Positions 7,905 to 15,755 of a DNA stretch of 62,342 bases are shown in pieces. This DNA comes from SVTX01 sp045602385. Its GTDB lineage: Bacteria > Bacillota > Clostridia > Oscillospirales > CAG-272. The stretch is taken from NCBI GenBank assembly GCA_045602385.1, contig JAZSBL010000024.1, positions 1 through 62,342 on the forward strand, read 5' to 3'. A program made the translations under genes and the position numbers. Numbering within the stretch: position 1 is the stretch's first letter; every line of letters starts with the position of its first letter. The notes beneath the pieces are model-generated. The model did no database searches. It saw only the letters and a list, made by a program, of their open reading frames with translations, and had not been told where the DNA came from.

Positions 7905-9308
7905 TTATGTTACGTTGTAGATGCGATCGAGAAGCTCGCCGTTTCGGCTGATGATATTAGCAACTACCTTATCGCCTTTTACTATCTTCTCGGGCTTGCC
8001 GGTAATTCTCTCGGTCTTTTCCTTCAGATCGTGAATGTCGACAACCGGAAGTCCTGCAGCCGAAAGTCTTTCCTTCAGGTCTTCTCTTCTCGGGTTTACT
8101 GCAATACCACCCTGCGTTACAAGAACGTCAATGTCCTTGCCCGGCGTTGAAATGCAATTTACCCTGTCTGTTACGATAGGAAGCCTTGCGCGGAACATGG
8201 GAGCGATTATCATTGAAAGCTTTGCTCCTGCAGCAGTGTCACTGTGTCCGCCCGATCCGCCCATGATATAGCCGTTAGAATCGGTATGAACATTTACGTT
8301 AAAGTCTGTATCTATCTCAGTTGCACCAAGAATAACGACGTCAAGATTGTCTACCGCCGCCCCTCGACCGAGCGTTGAGGCATATTGCAATGAAGATATC
8401 TCACAGTGTCGGGGATCGTTTTTGATCGATTCTACCGCGGCAAGATCAAAGCACTGTACGTCAAGGAGATTGCGGAAGCATCCTGCTTGAAGCATATCTA
8501 CAAGATAGCCCGTAATACCGCCAAGGCCAAAGCTTCCCTGGATATTCTCGCGGAGCATTATCTCTTTTAAGAATTTGGAAACTGCGAGTGATGCGCCTCC
8601 GGCTCCTGTCTGGAATGAAAATCCGTCCTTCAAAAGTCCTGACGCCTCAATCACCTTTGCGGCATGAGATGCCATTACAAGTCCAACGGGGTCACGTGTT
8701 ATTCTTGTGGTTCCCGAAACGATACCCTTAGGATCGCCGATGCTGTCAACCGAAACGACATAGTCAATGAAGTTCTCGGAGATCGACCAATCCTGCATGG
8801 GGTAAGGAACGAGGTTGTCCGTTATAACTACTACTTTTTTTGCATACATTGCATCCGGGAATGCATAACCGAGACTTCCGCATGCAGATTTACCGTATTT
8901 GCCGGAGCAATTGCCCATGGTATCTGCAGTCGGCGCGGCTATAAAAGCCACGTCAATAGGTGTTCTTCCGAGCGCTATGTCGGTAGGACGGCCGCCGTGT
9001 GTACGGAACTCGATGGGTTTTCCAAGTATACCCTCAGAAAAATGCTTTCCAAGTCCTGCTGAAATGTAGTTTGCGGCAATACCTGCTACTGTGCCGTTCT
9101 TAATATGTTCGACAAGTGGCATGTGAACGTCAAAAAGCGAGCTGGCGTTAACGTTGATGTCACGAAGTCCAAGCGAGGCTATCTCAGCCATTACCATGTT
9201 CAAAACATAGTCTCCGTTACGGAGATGGTGGTGGAAGGATACTGTCATACCGCTTTTAAGTCCGGACAGTTCAATTGCCTCTCGAATACTTTTTACGGTC
9301 TTATTCAT
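7905..9308 (-). CDS. citF: Citramalate/citrate lyase alpha subunit (acyl carrier transferase)
   Basis: Transfers the lyase acyl carrier protein from acetate to the substrate, forming citramalyl- or citryl-ACP. The homology with CitF is continuous (GMTVSFHHHLR near residue 20, VNVHTDSNG, AVNPRREDL), but at 467 residues it lacks about 40 N-terminal residues of the enterobacterial protein. The ATG is real: it overlaps the citE stop as TAATG and has GGAGGAG (9314-9320) in front. Placement with mesaconase and glutamate mutase argues for citramalate lyase (EC 4.1.3.22: citramalate to acetate and pyruvate) rather than citrate lyase; sequence alone cannot separate them. Confidence 0.9.
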   Translation of the reverse strand: MNKTVKSIREAIELSGLKSGMTVSFHHHLRNGDYVLNMVMAEIASLGLRDINVNASSLFDVHMPLVEHIKNGTVAGIAANYISAGLGKHFSEGILGKPIEFRTHGGRPTDIALGRTPIDVAFIAAPTADTMGNCSGKYGKSACGSLGYAFPDAMYAKKVVVITDNLVPYPMQDWSISENFIDYVVSVDSIGDPKGIVSGTTRITRDPVGLVMASHAAKVIEASGLLKDGFSFQTGAGGASLAVSKFLKEIMLRENIQGSFGLGGITGYLVDMLQAGCFRNLLDVQCFDLAAVESIKNDPRHCEISSLQYASTLGRGAAVDNLDVVILGATEIDTDFNVNVHTDSNGYIMGGSGGHSDTAAGAKLSMIIAPMFRARLPIVTDRVNCISTPGKDIDVLVTQGGIAVNPRREDLKERLSAAGLPVVDIHDLKEKTERITGKPEKIVKGDKVVANIISRNGELLDRIYNVT

Positions 9309-10183
9309 TATTTCTCCTCCCTTGCAAGTCCGAGCGCCCTTGCCATGGCAACAGTTCTCTCGGCGCGCGCAACTATCGGCGCATCTATCATCTTGCCGCG
9401 CAAGGATATTGCGCCCTTGCCCTGTGCCTTTGCCAGATTGATTGCATCAATTACTTCATATGCGTAATCAATTTCTGCTATCGAAGGGCTGAATATGTTA
9501 TTGATAACCTCGACGTGTCTTGGAGATATGGATGCCTTACCTGTAAATCCAAGGCTCTTTGCAAACATTGTGTCGGACACGATTCCATCGTCGTCATTGA
9601 CGTCTGTGAACGGTGTGTCGTAAACATCTACTCCTGCGGCTCTCGCTGCCACAACAAGTCGGGTTCTTGCGTATTCGATCTCCTTGCCCTCCTTGGTTCG
9701 CTTGCACTGAAGATCCGCGGTGAGGTCCTCGCCGCCAAGGAAAAGCGCGCGCACGCGCTGACTTGACGCGATGGAGAAGGAATTTTCCACGCCGAGCGCG
9801 GTTTCTATCAGGGGCATTATGCCTACTGTACCAATCTCAATGCCCTGTCTTGCTTCTACCTCTCCCATATAATCCGACACTGTTTTGACATCAGCGGCAG
9901 AGGCCGTTTTGGGAAGAAGAATAAGGCTTGGTCTTTCGGGGAGTATAGCATCTATATCAGCCTTCCAATAAGGTGTATCAACAGAGTTTATACGTACAAT
10001 TACCTCGCAGACCGAAAGGTCGGTATATCTCATTGTATTACGGACAAGTATTCTTGCCGCATCCTTTTCTGCGGGCGAAACAGCATCCTCAAGGTCGAAT
10101 ATAACCGCGTCTGCCATTAATGTAGCCGCGTTTATAAGCATATTGGGGTTGTTACCCGGTAAAAACAACATACTGCGTCTCAT
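9308..10183 (-). CDS. citE: Citramalate/citrate lyase beta subunit
   Basis: The cleaving subunit (HpcH/HpaI-CitE family TIM barrel) that splits the acyl-ACP intermediate into acetyl-ACP plus pyruvate (citramalate) or oxaloacetate (citrate). The 291 residues start with RRSMLFLPGNNPNML; VIFDLEDAVSP carries the Mg-binding acidic residues, with LFLGGEDLTADL further along. It lies 3 bp after citD and overlaps citF by one base, so the three subunits are made together. Confidence 0.94.
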   Translation of the reverse strand: MRRSMLFLPGNNPNMLINAATLMADAVIFDLEDAVSPAEKDAARILVRNTMRYTDLSVCEVIVRINSVDTPYWKADIDAILPERPSLILLPKTASAADVKTVSDYMGEVEARQGIEIGTVGIMPLIETALGVENSFSIASSQRVRALFLGGEDLTADLQCKRTKEGKEIEYARTRLVVAARAAGVDVYDTPFTDVNDDDGIVSDTMFAKSLGFTGKASISPRHVEVINNIFSPSIAEIDYAYEVIDAINLAKAQGKGAISLRGKMIDAPIVARAERTVAMARALGLAREEK

Positions 10184-10186
10184 GAG

Positions 10187-10453
10187 TTATTCCCCCTTTG
10201 CACGCAAGATGGCGGTCTCCACTCTCGCGCGTATTACGCATTCAAGAGCACCGCGATCAACAATACGAACCGATGCGGCTCTTACATCATTTTCGTCCAG
10301 TACTTCCTTGACTGCACTTTTTATCTTTTCTCCAAACTGTTTAGCGACAACAGATTCGACAGAAATAGTAATGCCGCTTTTGGCAGGCTCGATCTCGACA
10401 TAGGTGTCACTGGATTCGAGCGTGCCTGCAGATGCAGACTTCAAAATATCCAT
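10187..10453 (-). CDS. citD: Citramalate/citrate lyase acyl carrier protein (gamma subunit)
   Basis: An 88-residue acyl carrier protein that carries the phosphoribosyl-dephospho-CoA arm of the lyase. The arm is attached to Ser14 in AGTLESSD, at the position known for CitD. The arm is made and attached by the CitG and CitX activities encoded at 12606-13952, and acetylated by CitC. citD is the first gene of the nine-gene operon; the ATG has AAGGAG about 10 nt upstream and a promoter some 85 bp upstream. Confidence 0.93.
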   Translation of the reverse strand: MDILKSASAGTLESSDTYVEIEPAKSGITISVESVVAKQFGEKIKSAVKEVLDENDVRAASVRIVDRGALECVIRARVETAILRAKGE

Positions 10454-10537
10454 TATTACAAGCTCCTTTTTAGAACTTATTTGTTTGGGCTGTCTTATAT
10501 GTTTTGTACACTTTTAGACACAATCTCCCAATATTTG

Positions 10538-10566
10538 ATTATACACCCTATACTCTTTTTTTTCAA
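10538..10566 (-). promoter_or_regulatory. Promoter of the nine-gene methylaspartate operon
   Basis: On the minus strand TTGAAA (10561-10566), a 17-bp spacer and TATAAT (10538-10543). Transcription should begin near 10531, leaving a leader of roughly 78 nt before citD, too short for a cobalamin riboswitch. It is the only clear promoter for the citD-to-mal operon. Confidence 0.85.
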
Positions 10567-10616
10567 GTAGTTTCAAAAACTTTTTAAAATTGCTTCCATT
10601 TTTTAAATAAATGTTG

Positions 10617-10622
10617 TATAAT
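10617..10622 (+). promoter_or_regulatory. -10 element of the divergent citC operon
   Basis: A perfect TATAAT lies 28 bp before the citC start, but the hexamer 17 bp upstream (TTCCAT) is a poor -35. This may mean activator dependence, possibly shared with the divergent operon, whose -10 is about 75 bp away. The rest of the 197-bp intergenic region is T/A-rich with no other structure that I can see. Confidence 0.5.
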
Positions 10623-10650
10623 AAGTTAAGATATCTTTATAGGGGGATTT

Positions 10651-11640
10651 ATGTATAGTGAAATAGTCTCACGTCTGTCGGATTCAAAGCGAATCAAGTG
10701 GGAGCGCTTCATTTCAAAAATGGGGCTTGTTTCCGATTCACTTATTGACAAAACCGTTCTTGTATGGAACGGAGATGATATTATAGCGACAGGCTCAAGG
10801 TACGATAACATATTAAAGCTAATTGCGGTTGATCCTCTCTATCAAGGAGAGGACCTTACCTCAACTGTAGTAACCGCCCTGCGCCGAGATGCGTTTGAAA
10901 ACGGGTATCGCAGTCTGTTTTTATACACCAAGCCGCAAAACGAGCCCGTTTTCTCTTCTCTCTTTTTTCATCTGATAGCCAGAACAGAGAGCGTTCTTTT
11001 GCTTGAGGATAAGAAGGACGGTATCGGGCAATTTATTGCGAGCTTACCTAAAGCAGACGCATGCGGTAAGATAGGTACGGTGGTTATGAACTGCAATCCC
11101 TTTACTCTTGGGCATCAATATCTTATTGAGCATGCGGCAAGCGAATGCGAGCATCTGTACATTTTTATTCTTTCAGAAGACAAGAGTCTTTTCCCTGCCG
11201 CAGATAGGATGGAAATGGTAAGACTTGGAACAAGTCATATTAGTAACGTTTCCGTATTACCTACGGGGCCTTATCTTATTTCCTCTGCCACCTTCCCAAC
11301 ATATTTTCTGAAGGATCGCGATAAGGCGGCCGAGGTACAGTGCAGACTTGATATAGAAATCTTTGCAAGGTATTTTGTCCCTGCCTTTGGTATTACCCAC
11401 AGGTACGTTGGTAGCGAGCCGCTTTCCGCACTAACGTCCGAGTATAATCATGCATTGGCAGAACGCCTGCCCATCGAAGGTGTTGAGCTTATAGAAATTC
11501 AACGCAAGGAATACAACGGCTCTCCAATCAGCGCAAGCGCAGTAAGAACGCTCATCGCGGAAAAGAATTTTGAAGAGCTGAGGACTCTTTTACCTCAAAC
11601 GACAATAGACTACATCAGTAAAAATGGATTTATAAAATAG
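10651..11640 (+). CDS. citC: Citrate/citramalate lyase ligase (acetylates the lyase ACP)
   Basis: Acetate:HS-citrate lyase ligase (EC 6.2.1.22) uses ATP and acetate to acetylate the CitD prosthetic arm and switch the lyase on. The N-terminal third resembles a GNAT-type domain, and the nucleotidyltransferase half carries the HIGH-like motif NPFTLGHQYL at about residues 148-157, with SASAVR near the C-terminus. At 329 residues it has the family length. AGGGGG sits just upstream of the ATG. It starts the plus-strand activation operon, divergent from citD, and is 9 bp from the next gene. Confidence 0.94.
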   Translation: MYSEIVSRLSDSKRIKWERFISKMGLVSDSLIDKTVLVWNGDDIIATGSRYDNILKLIAVDPLYQGEDLTSTVVTALRRDAFENGYRSLFLYTKPQNEPVFSSLFFHLIARTESVLLLEDKKDGIGQFIASLPKADACGKIGTVVMNCNPFTLGHQYLIEHAASECEHLYIFILSEDKSLFPAADRMEMVRLGTSHISNVSVLPTGPYLISSATFPTYFLKDRDKAAEVQCRLDIEIFARYFVPAFGITHRYVGSEPLSALTSEYNHALAERLPIEGVELIEIQRKEYNGSPISASAVRTLIAEKNFEELRTLLPQTTIDYISKNGFIK

Positions 11641-11649
11641 GAGGAACTT

Positions 11650-12588
11650 ATGCAGGAACGTCTGGACTCCCATATAATCAGCAGTTATTTTGCGCCCAGG
11701 GGACACAAAAGAATGTACTCACTCGGTCAGCATCTTGCCCAGATATATCTTTCACCGTTCGACAAGCTTATCGGAATCATTGGTGATGCGGGCGCGGGAA
11801 AAAGCGCGCTTATTCGCGGTATGTTCCCGGGCCTTGAATTAACAAATGATGATGACGGCGTATATGTGCGTCCGTTGCCATTGCTTGATATTGATTCAGG
11901 CTCACACTTCTTTTCCCATCACACCTATCACGTTGATATACGTTTTGAGAACGGCTTTACTCAGATGAGCGTTCTTGCAGATGCTATAAATGAGGCGCTT
12001 AGTATGGGCAAACGAGTTATTGTTGAACATTTTGAACTTATCTACCCATTGCTTGGATACAACGCAAATCTCTTGATAGGCGCAGGTGAGCAGATCCTGA
12101 TTACAAGACCCAACCTATTCGGTCCTGAGCCCGATGAGATCAAGAAGGTAGTATATGACTCTCTCCCCTATCGACTGATGGCTCATACCGCGGAGGATCT
12201 TTGCGAATACTGTATGCCACAGGAGGATTATGCGCGTTGCGGACACTCTGACATAAAGCATGGATTTATTATTACATTCCCCCAAAACATGCCGAGCTTT
12301 GATATTGCTGACCTTGAAGCAAAGGTAAAAGATATGATCAAGCGTGATCTTACAGTAGCATATCATGATCCGGAGCACATCTGCATTGGAGATATTGTTC
12401 ACCCCTGCACCGGCCCCAGAATCCACGTATCAAGCACGGGAATGATAAAGGACTTCCATTTGCTCAATCAGTTTGTTTACGATCGCATGTCTAACTCATA
12501 TCTGCTTGTTGGATACGTAGGTCATGACCCTTCTTTCCTCAAGGAATTACCAATACTTAAGAGCAAACAATACGATAAAATGCTTTAA
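11650..12588 (+). CDS. P-loop protein with AlaRS second-additional-domain-like tail, in the lyase activation operon
   Basis: I do not know a proven function for this 312-residue protein. Residues 45-52 (GDAGAGKS) are a clear Walker A motif. Residues 179-204 hold a possible metal site (His179, Cys185, Cys188, Cys197, His199, His204). The tail has Cys245, Cys253 and His259 followed by VSSTGMIKDF, resembling the zinc-binding CxGTHV..TGEIG element of the alanyl-tRNA synthetase editing domain. I recall similar proteins annotated for an alanine-tRNA synthetase second additional domain in clostridial citrate lyase clusters. It lies 9 bp after citC and is followed after 17 bp by citXG, so a role in lyase activation or metal/cofactor handling is inferred, not shown. 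Confidence 0.6.
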   Translation: MQERLDSHIISSYFAPRGHKRMYSLGQHLAQIYLSPFDKLIGIIGDAGAGKSALIRGMFPGLELTNDDDGVYVRPLPLLDIDSGSHFFSHHTYHVDIRFENGFTQMSVLADAINEALSMGKRVIVEHFELIYPLLGYNANLLIGAGEQILITRPNLFGPEPDEIKKVVYDSLPYRLMAHTAEDLCEYCMPQEDYARCGHSDIKHGFIITFPQNMPSFDIADLEAKVKDMIKRDLTVAYHDPEHICIGDIVHPCTGPRIHVSSTGMIKDFHLLNQFVYDRMSNSYLLVGYVGHDPSFLKELPILKSKQYDKML

Positions 12589-12605
12589 TGCATAAGGAGA
12601 TTTCA

Positions 12606-13952
12606 ATGACCGAGATTTCGCTGTCCGATATTCTTTTGGCACGTGAAGAGCGCGTCAGATTACAAAAAGAGATAATTGCGCGCTATCAGTGCCCCATAAT
12701 ATCCTTTACCATGAATATAGCCGGACCGCAAAAAAGTTCGGCATTGATACAGCGTGCGTTTAACATAGGAATAGAGCATCTCAATAGCTCGATTTGCAGT
12801 GAAGATATTTTATACAAGCATGTCGATTCTTTAAATCCTACAGGGCCGCTTGCAATATTTTCTATCAGAAATACTCCTCACGTAATAAAGGACATTTGTA
12901 TTCAGGCGGAAGAAGAAACGGCTATTGGCAGGCTGTTTGATATGGATGTTATTGACGTTTCATTCAATAAGATTTCTCGCGATGGTGAGCGGTCATGTAT
13001 TGTTTGCGGCGCCCTTGGAAAAACTTGCGCCGCCGGTAGGTTACACCCTGTTGACGAGATAGTTTCGAGGATGAATCAACTCATGTCAAGAGGGGTACTT
13101 GAGTATGATGCGAGACGGTTTTCTCTGCTCGTTAAGAATTGTCTGATAAAGGAAGTTAGGACTACCCCCAAGCCCGGACTTGTGGATCTCAGAAATAACG
13201 GTAGCCACAAGGATATGACCCCCGAGACCTTTGAACGCAGCGCCATATCCCTTCTCAATTACTTTAAAGAGTGTTTTATCATTGGAAATCGCTACAATGG
13301 GGGCGATTATGAAGAATTATTTTTTGAATTGAGAAGCGCGGGAGTTGACGCCGAAAGGGCTATGTATCAGGCCACGGGCGGAGTCAATACGCACAAGGGA
13401 GTGATATTTTCCTTTGGCATAATCTGCGGTGCGTTGGGTTATTTATGGACGCCCGAACGTCCAATTCCCGAAACAGAAGCTATATTAGAGGTTGCAGGCA
13501 TGATTGCAAGACAATCCGTAACGGCCGACCTTGAGAATCCCACAGGCAATACCGCAGGCGAACGAATATACATATCAGAGGGTGTAACCGGAATCAGAGG
13601 AGAGGCTTCGTCGGGATTTAAGTCGGTATACGCCATTTCGCTTCCCGTTTACCGCAACCTTCTTAATGAAGGACTCTCGGAAAATGAAGCAGGGGCGATT
13701 GCACTGTTATATCTTATAGCTAACATAGATGATACGGCAATTTTTAACCGCGGTGGAATTGATGGACTGTATTTCGCCAAGGAACAGGCCCAAAGCTTGC
13801 TAAAAAAAGAAAAAAAGCCCACCATGACGAGCATAGAGGCCTTGGATGATACCTTTATTCAAAAAAATCTGTCTGCGGGCGGTGCGGCAGACCTACTTGC
13901 GCTTACATATTTCTTATATGAAATCGAAAAAATTCGCGACGAGCAGAATTAA
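12606..13952 (+). CDS. citXG: Fused CitX-CitG: makes and attaches the lyase prosthetic group
   Basis: A two-domain, 448-residue protein. The N-terminal part (about residues 1-165) is CitX, which transfers the phosphoribosyl-dephospho-CoA arm to CitD (EC 2.7.7.61), with GRLFDMDV at 108-115 and Cys131, Cys134 and Cys141. The rest is CitG, triphosphoribosyl-dephospho-CoA synthase (EC 2.4.2.52), with TTPKPGLVDLRNNGSH and ATGGVNTHKG. In enterobacteria these are separate genes; fusions are known elsewhere. I chose the ATG at 12606 because AAGGAG (12594-12599) is 6 nt upstream; a longer frame begins at 12588. It ends the citC operon. Confidence 0.92.
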   Translation: MTEISLSDILLAREERVRLQKEIIARYQCPIISFTMNIAGPQKSSALIQRAFNIGIEHLNSSICSEDILYKHVDSLNPTGPLAIFSIRNTPHVIKDICIQAEEETAIGRLFDMDVIDVSFNKISRDGERSCIVCGALGKTCAAGRLHPVDEIVSRMNQLMSRGVLEYDARRFSLLVKNCLIKEVRTTPKPGLVDLRNNGSHKDMTPETFERSAISLLNYFKECFIIGNRYNGGDYEELFFELRSAGVDAERAMYQATGGVNTHKGVIFSFGIICGALGYLWTPERPIPETEAILEVAGMIARQSVTADLENPTGNTAGERIYISEGVTGIRGEASSGFKSVYAISLPVYRNLLNEGLSENEAGAIALLYLIANIDDTAIFNRGGIDGLYFAKEQAQSLLKKEKKPTMTSIEALDDTFIQKNLSAGGAADLLALTYFLYEIEKIRDEQN

Positions 13953-13973
13953 TGCTCGCCGCGATTCTTTTTT
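13935..13973 (+). terminator. Terminator of the citC-citXG operon, embedded in the coding ends
   Basis: CGCGACGAGCA (13935-13945) pairs with TGCTCGCCGCG (13953-13963), with one mismatch, and is followed by six T (13968-13973). The first arm is the last codons of citXG; the second lies in the 3' end of the convergent Cys-rich gene. Confidence 0.8.
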
Positions 13974-14218
13974 GCAAGCTCCGAAACTTCGCGGAGCTTT
14001 TTTCTGACGTGCTCTGCTCCGCCCTCTGAGTGAGGGATAGTACAGTTAGAGCAGTCCTTGATTCCGTTTAATATGTATACAAAATTGCCGCCGCATTTAT
14101 CACCAAGGGCATAGAGCGGACAATGGCAGAACATGCAATTAAAATAGTCACCCGACATTTTATGGCAGGGGAAATATTCACATTCGTCGTTTTTGAAATA
14201 GCTTGAATTATTTTTCAT
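13949..14218 (-). CDS. Small Cys-rich metal-binding-type protein
   Basis: An 89-residue protein with cysteines at 13, 18, 28, 31, 33, 42, 56 and 59 plus His63, in the pattern CEYFPCHK...FNCMFCHCPLY...KCGG...CSNC. This matches what I know as the cysteine-rich small domain (Pfam PF04071), often found near cobalamin genes; the exact role is unknown, but zinc or iron-sulfur binding is likely. Having it near a B12-dependent mutase operon fits. Its stop codon overlaps the convergent citXG stop by 4 bp. It has its own promoter and a GAGGTG ribosome site, and stands alone. Confidence 0.75.
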   Translation of the reverse strand: MKNNSSYFKNDECEYFPCHKMSGDYFNCMFCHCPLYALGDKCGGNFVYILNGIKDCSNCTIPHSEGGAEHVRKKLREVSELAKKNRGEH

Positions 14219-14248
14219 GCCGCACCTCGATTAACTGTCTTCTACAAC

Positions 14249-14277
14249 ATTATAGCACTTACAGATCAGAAATTCAA
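14249..14277 (-). promoter_or_regulatory. Promoter of the Cys-rich small protein gene
   Basis: On the minus strand TTGAAT (14272-14277), a 17-bp spacer and TATAAT (14249-14254), about 30 bp before the start codon. Confidence 0.8.
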
Positions 14278-14289
14278 GTAAAATTTTAA

Positions 14290-14322
14290 AAACAACCAAA
14301 ATGTATAACATTCTGGTTGTTT
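14290..14322 (-). terminator. Terminator after the carboxylesterase gene
   Basis: AACAACCA (14291-14298) pairs with TGGTTGTT (14314-14321), and the stem continues inward with G-U pairs to a loop of a few bases. On the minus strand it is followed by TTTAAAATTTT. It lies 34 bp after the esterase stop. Confidence 0.7.
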
Positions 14323-14355
14323 TCAAAATATATTAAATTATTCTGTTTGTTGGAA

Positions 14356-15696
14356 TTATTCTCCCGGTGCCTCGTTTGTAAACATAGTTTTCCAAAGCTT
14401 TAGGCTTGATGGCTTTCCAATAGCCGTTTCCTTGTCACCGAGCACAAGCGCTTTCTTGCCCCCAGACTGCCAATCAACATAATCCTGTATGTTGGGATTT
14501 CCCGTTTTGGCGAATGCACAAAGTCTATTGACCATTTCTTCAGAGAGCTTCACGTCTTTTTCTGTAAAGGGCCTCCAGCAGTTTTCAAGTGTTCCGAACC
14601 AATACCACAGGTCCGCGGAATGCCATGCTCCGTGATCGTCTCCCGGCAGCTGACGCTCAAAGAACCAAAGATATGCGGGTGATTGCTGCTTATTGCACCA
14701 TTTTTTTGCCATCGAATAAAGAAGAGGTGGCATCATATCCTCACTGGTTGTTCCAATAAGATATGGGATCTTATGCTGCTTTTCTTGTGCAAGCATCTCG
14801 TGTCCCGCTCCGACTACAAGCTCGCCGTCAATACAGGGAGAGCATCCGCCTCCGATCGCAGCCTTCCTATTTTCTTGCCAAACCGCAAAAAGCTTATCTA
14901 CGGGGACTTTTTTAAACTCATCTATTGTATTGGCGCCGCACTTTTCCATGATCATTTTCCAAAAATCATAATATTTATCGGGTGCCGATGCAGTCAGGGC
15001 TTTTATAACACCGCCGCCACTTGACATTACTGCCTTTTGGAACTGACCGTGTGACAACGGCGAAAGGCAATGCTGCTGAACACTCATTGCTCCCGCGCTC
15101 TGGCCCATTATTGTAATATTATCGGGATCGCCGCCAAAAGCTTCTATATTATGCTTAACCCAATTTATAGCTGTAAGTTGATCATAAAGGCCGTAGTTTC
15201 CTGTTTTGCCCGACTCTTCCTTGAGTTCCGGCAAAACCGCAAAACCAAGCGGGCCAAGTCGATAATTAATCGTAACGCCAATAACACCCTTTTGAGGCCA
15301 TACAGGTTCGTCAAAATGCTTTTCATGTGCGCATCCACCTGTAAAACCTCCGCCGTGTATATATACGATAACGGGAAGCTTCCCTGCAGGATTCACAGGA
15401 GCGAAAATATTAAGAAACAGGCAATCCTCACTATACCTGTAGGTTGCTCCCTTTCTGAATTCATTATAATAAAAAATCTTTTTGGGCATATCCTCCTCGT
15501 TATAAAATGAACGCGGTTGATATGCGCATGCGCCGTATTCGGTTGCGTCGTATACCCCATCCCATTCGGTTACCTCGGTGGGATACTCGAAACGCGCGGC
15601 AGTTGCATATCTTATTCCCTTATATGCAACGATACCTTCTTTTTTTGCAGCAATTCCGCGAACGGATCCGCAAGGAGTGTTTACTATATATTCCAT
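14356..15696 (-). CDS. Type B carboxylesterase
   Basis: A 446-residue alpha/beta hydrolase of the carboxylesterase type B family. The oxyanion-hole motif HGGG is at residues 114-117 and the nucleophile is Ser200 in GQSAG; EDCLFLNIF at 90-98 is the second family signature. No signal peptide is visible, so it should be cytoplasmic. It would hydrolyse an ester; the substrate cannot be told. It starts 47 bp after the rnfB stop, with no terminator between, so it may be co-transcribed with the rnf operon even though no functional link is evident. A terminator follows it. Confidence 0.85.
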   Translation of the reverse strand: MEYIVNTPCGSVRGIAAKKEGIVAYKGIRYATAARFEYPTEVTEWDGVYDATEYGACAYQPRSFYNEEDMPKKIFYYNEFRKGATYRYSEDCLFLNIFAPVNPAGKLPVIVYIHGGGFTGGCAHEKHFDEPVWPQKGVIGVTINYRLGPLGFAVLPELKEESGKTGNYGLYDQLTAINWVKHNIEAFGGDPDNITIMGQSAGAMSVQQHCLSPLSHGQFQKAVMSSGGGVIKALTASAPDKYYDFWKMIMEKCGANTIDEFKKVPVDKLFAVWQENRKAAIGGGCSPCIDGELVVGAGHEMLAQEKQHKIPYLIGTTSEDMMPPLLYSMAKKWCNKQQSPAYLWFFERQLPGDDHGAWHSADLWYWFGTLENCWRPFTEKDVKLSEEMVNRLCAFAKTGNPNIQDYVDWQSGGKKALVLGDKETAIGKPSSLKLWKTMFTNEAPGE

Positions 15697-15731
15697 AAAA
15701 CACCTACTCTAATTGACCGGATATGTTTTAT

Positions 15732-15755
15732 TTATCGAATACATTATCGAATACA
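15732..15755. repeat. 12-bp exact tandem duplication at the rnfB stop codon
   Basis: The unit TTATCGAATACA occurs at 15732-15743 and again at 15744-15755. On the minus strand each copy reads TGTATTCGATAA, that is Cys-Ile-Arg-stop, so the rnfB terminus including the stop codon is doubled. Confidence 0.9.

Noticed and set aside
7905..10453. Plain annotation as citrate lyase for citrate fermentation
   Set aside because: No citrate transporter or oxaloacetate decarboxylase is present, and mesaconase, glutamate mutase and methylaspartase share the operon, so citramalate lyase is the better reading. Sequence alone does not exclude citrate.
10454..10531. Cobalamin riboswitch before the glutamate mutase operon
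   Set aside because: The leader is under 80 nt and lacks a recognisable B12 box; a full element needs about 200 nt.
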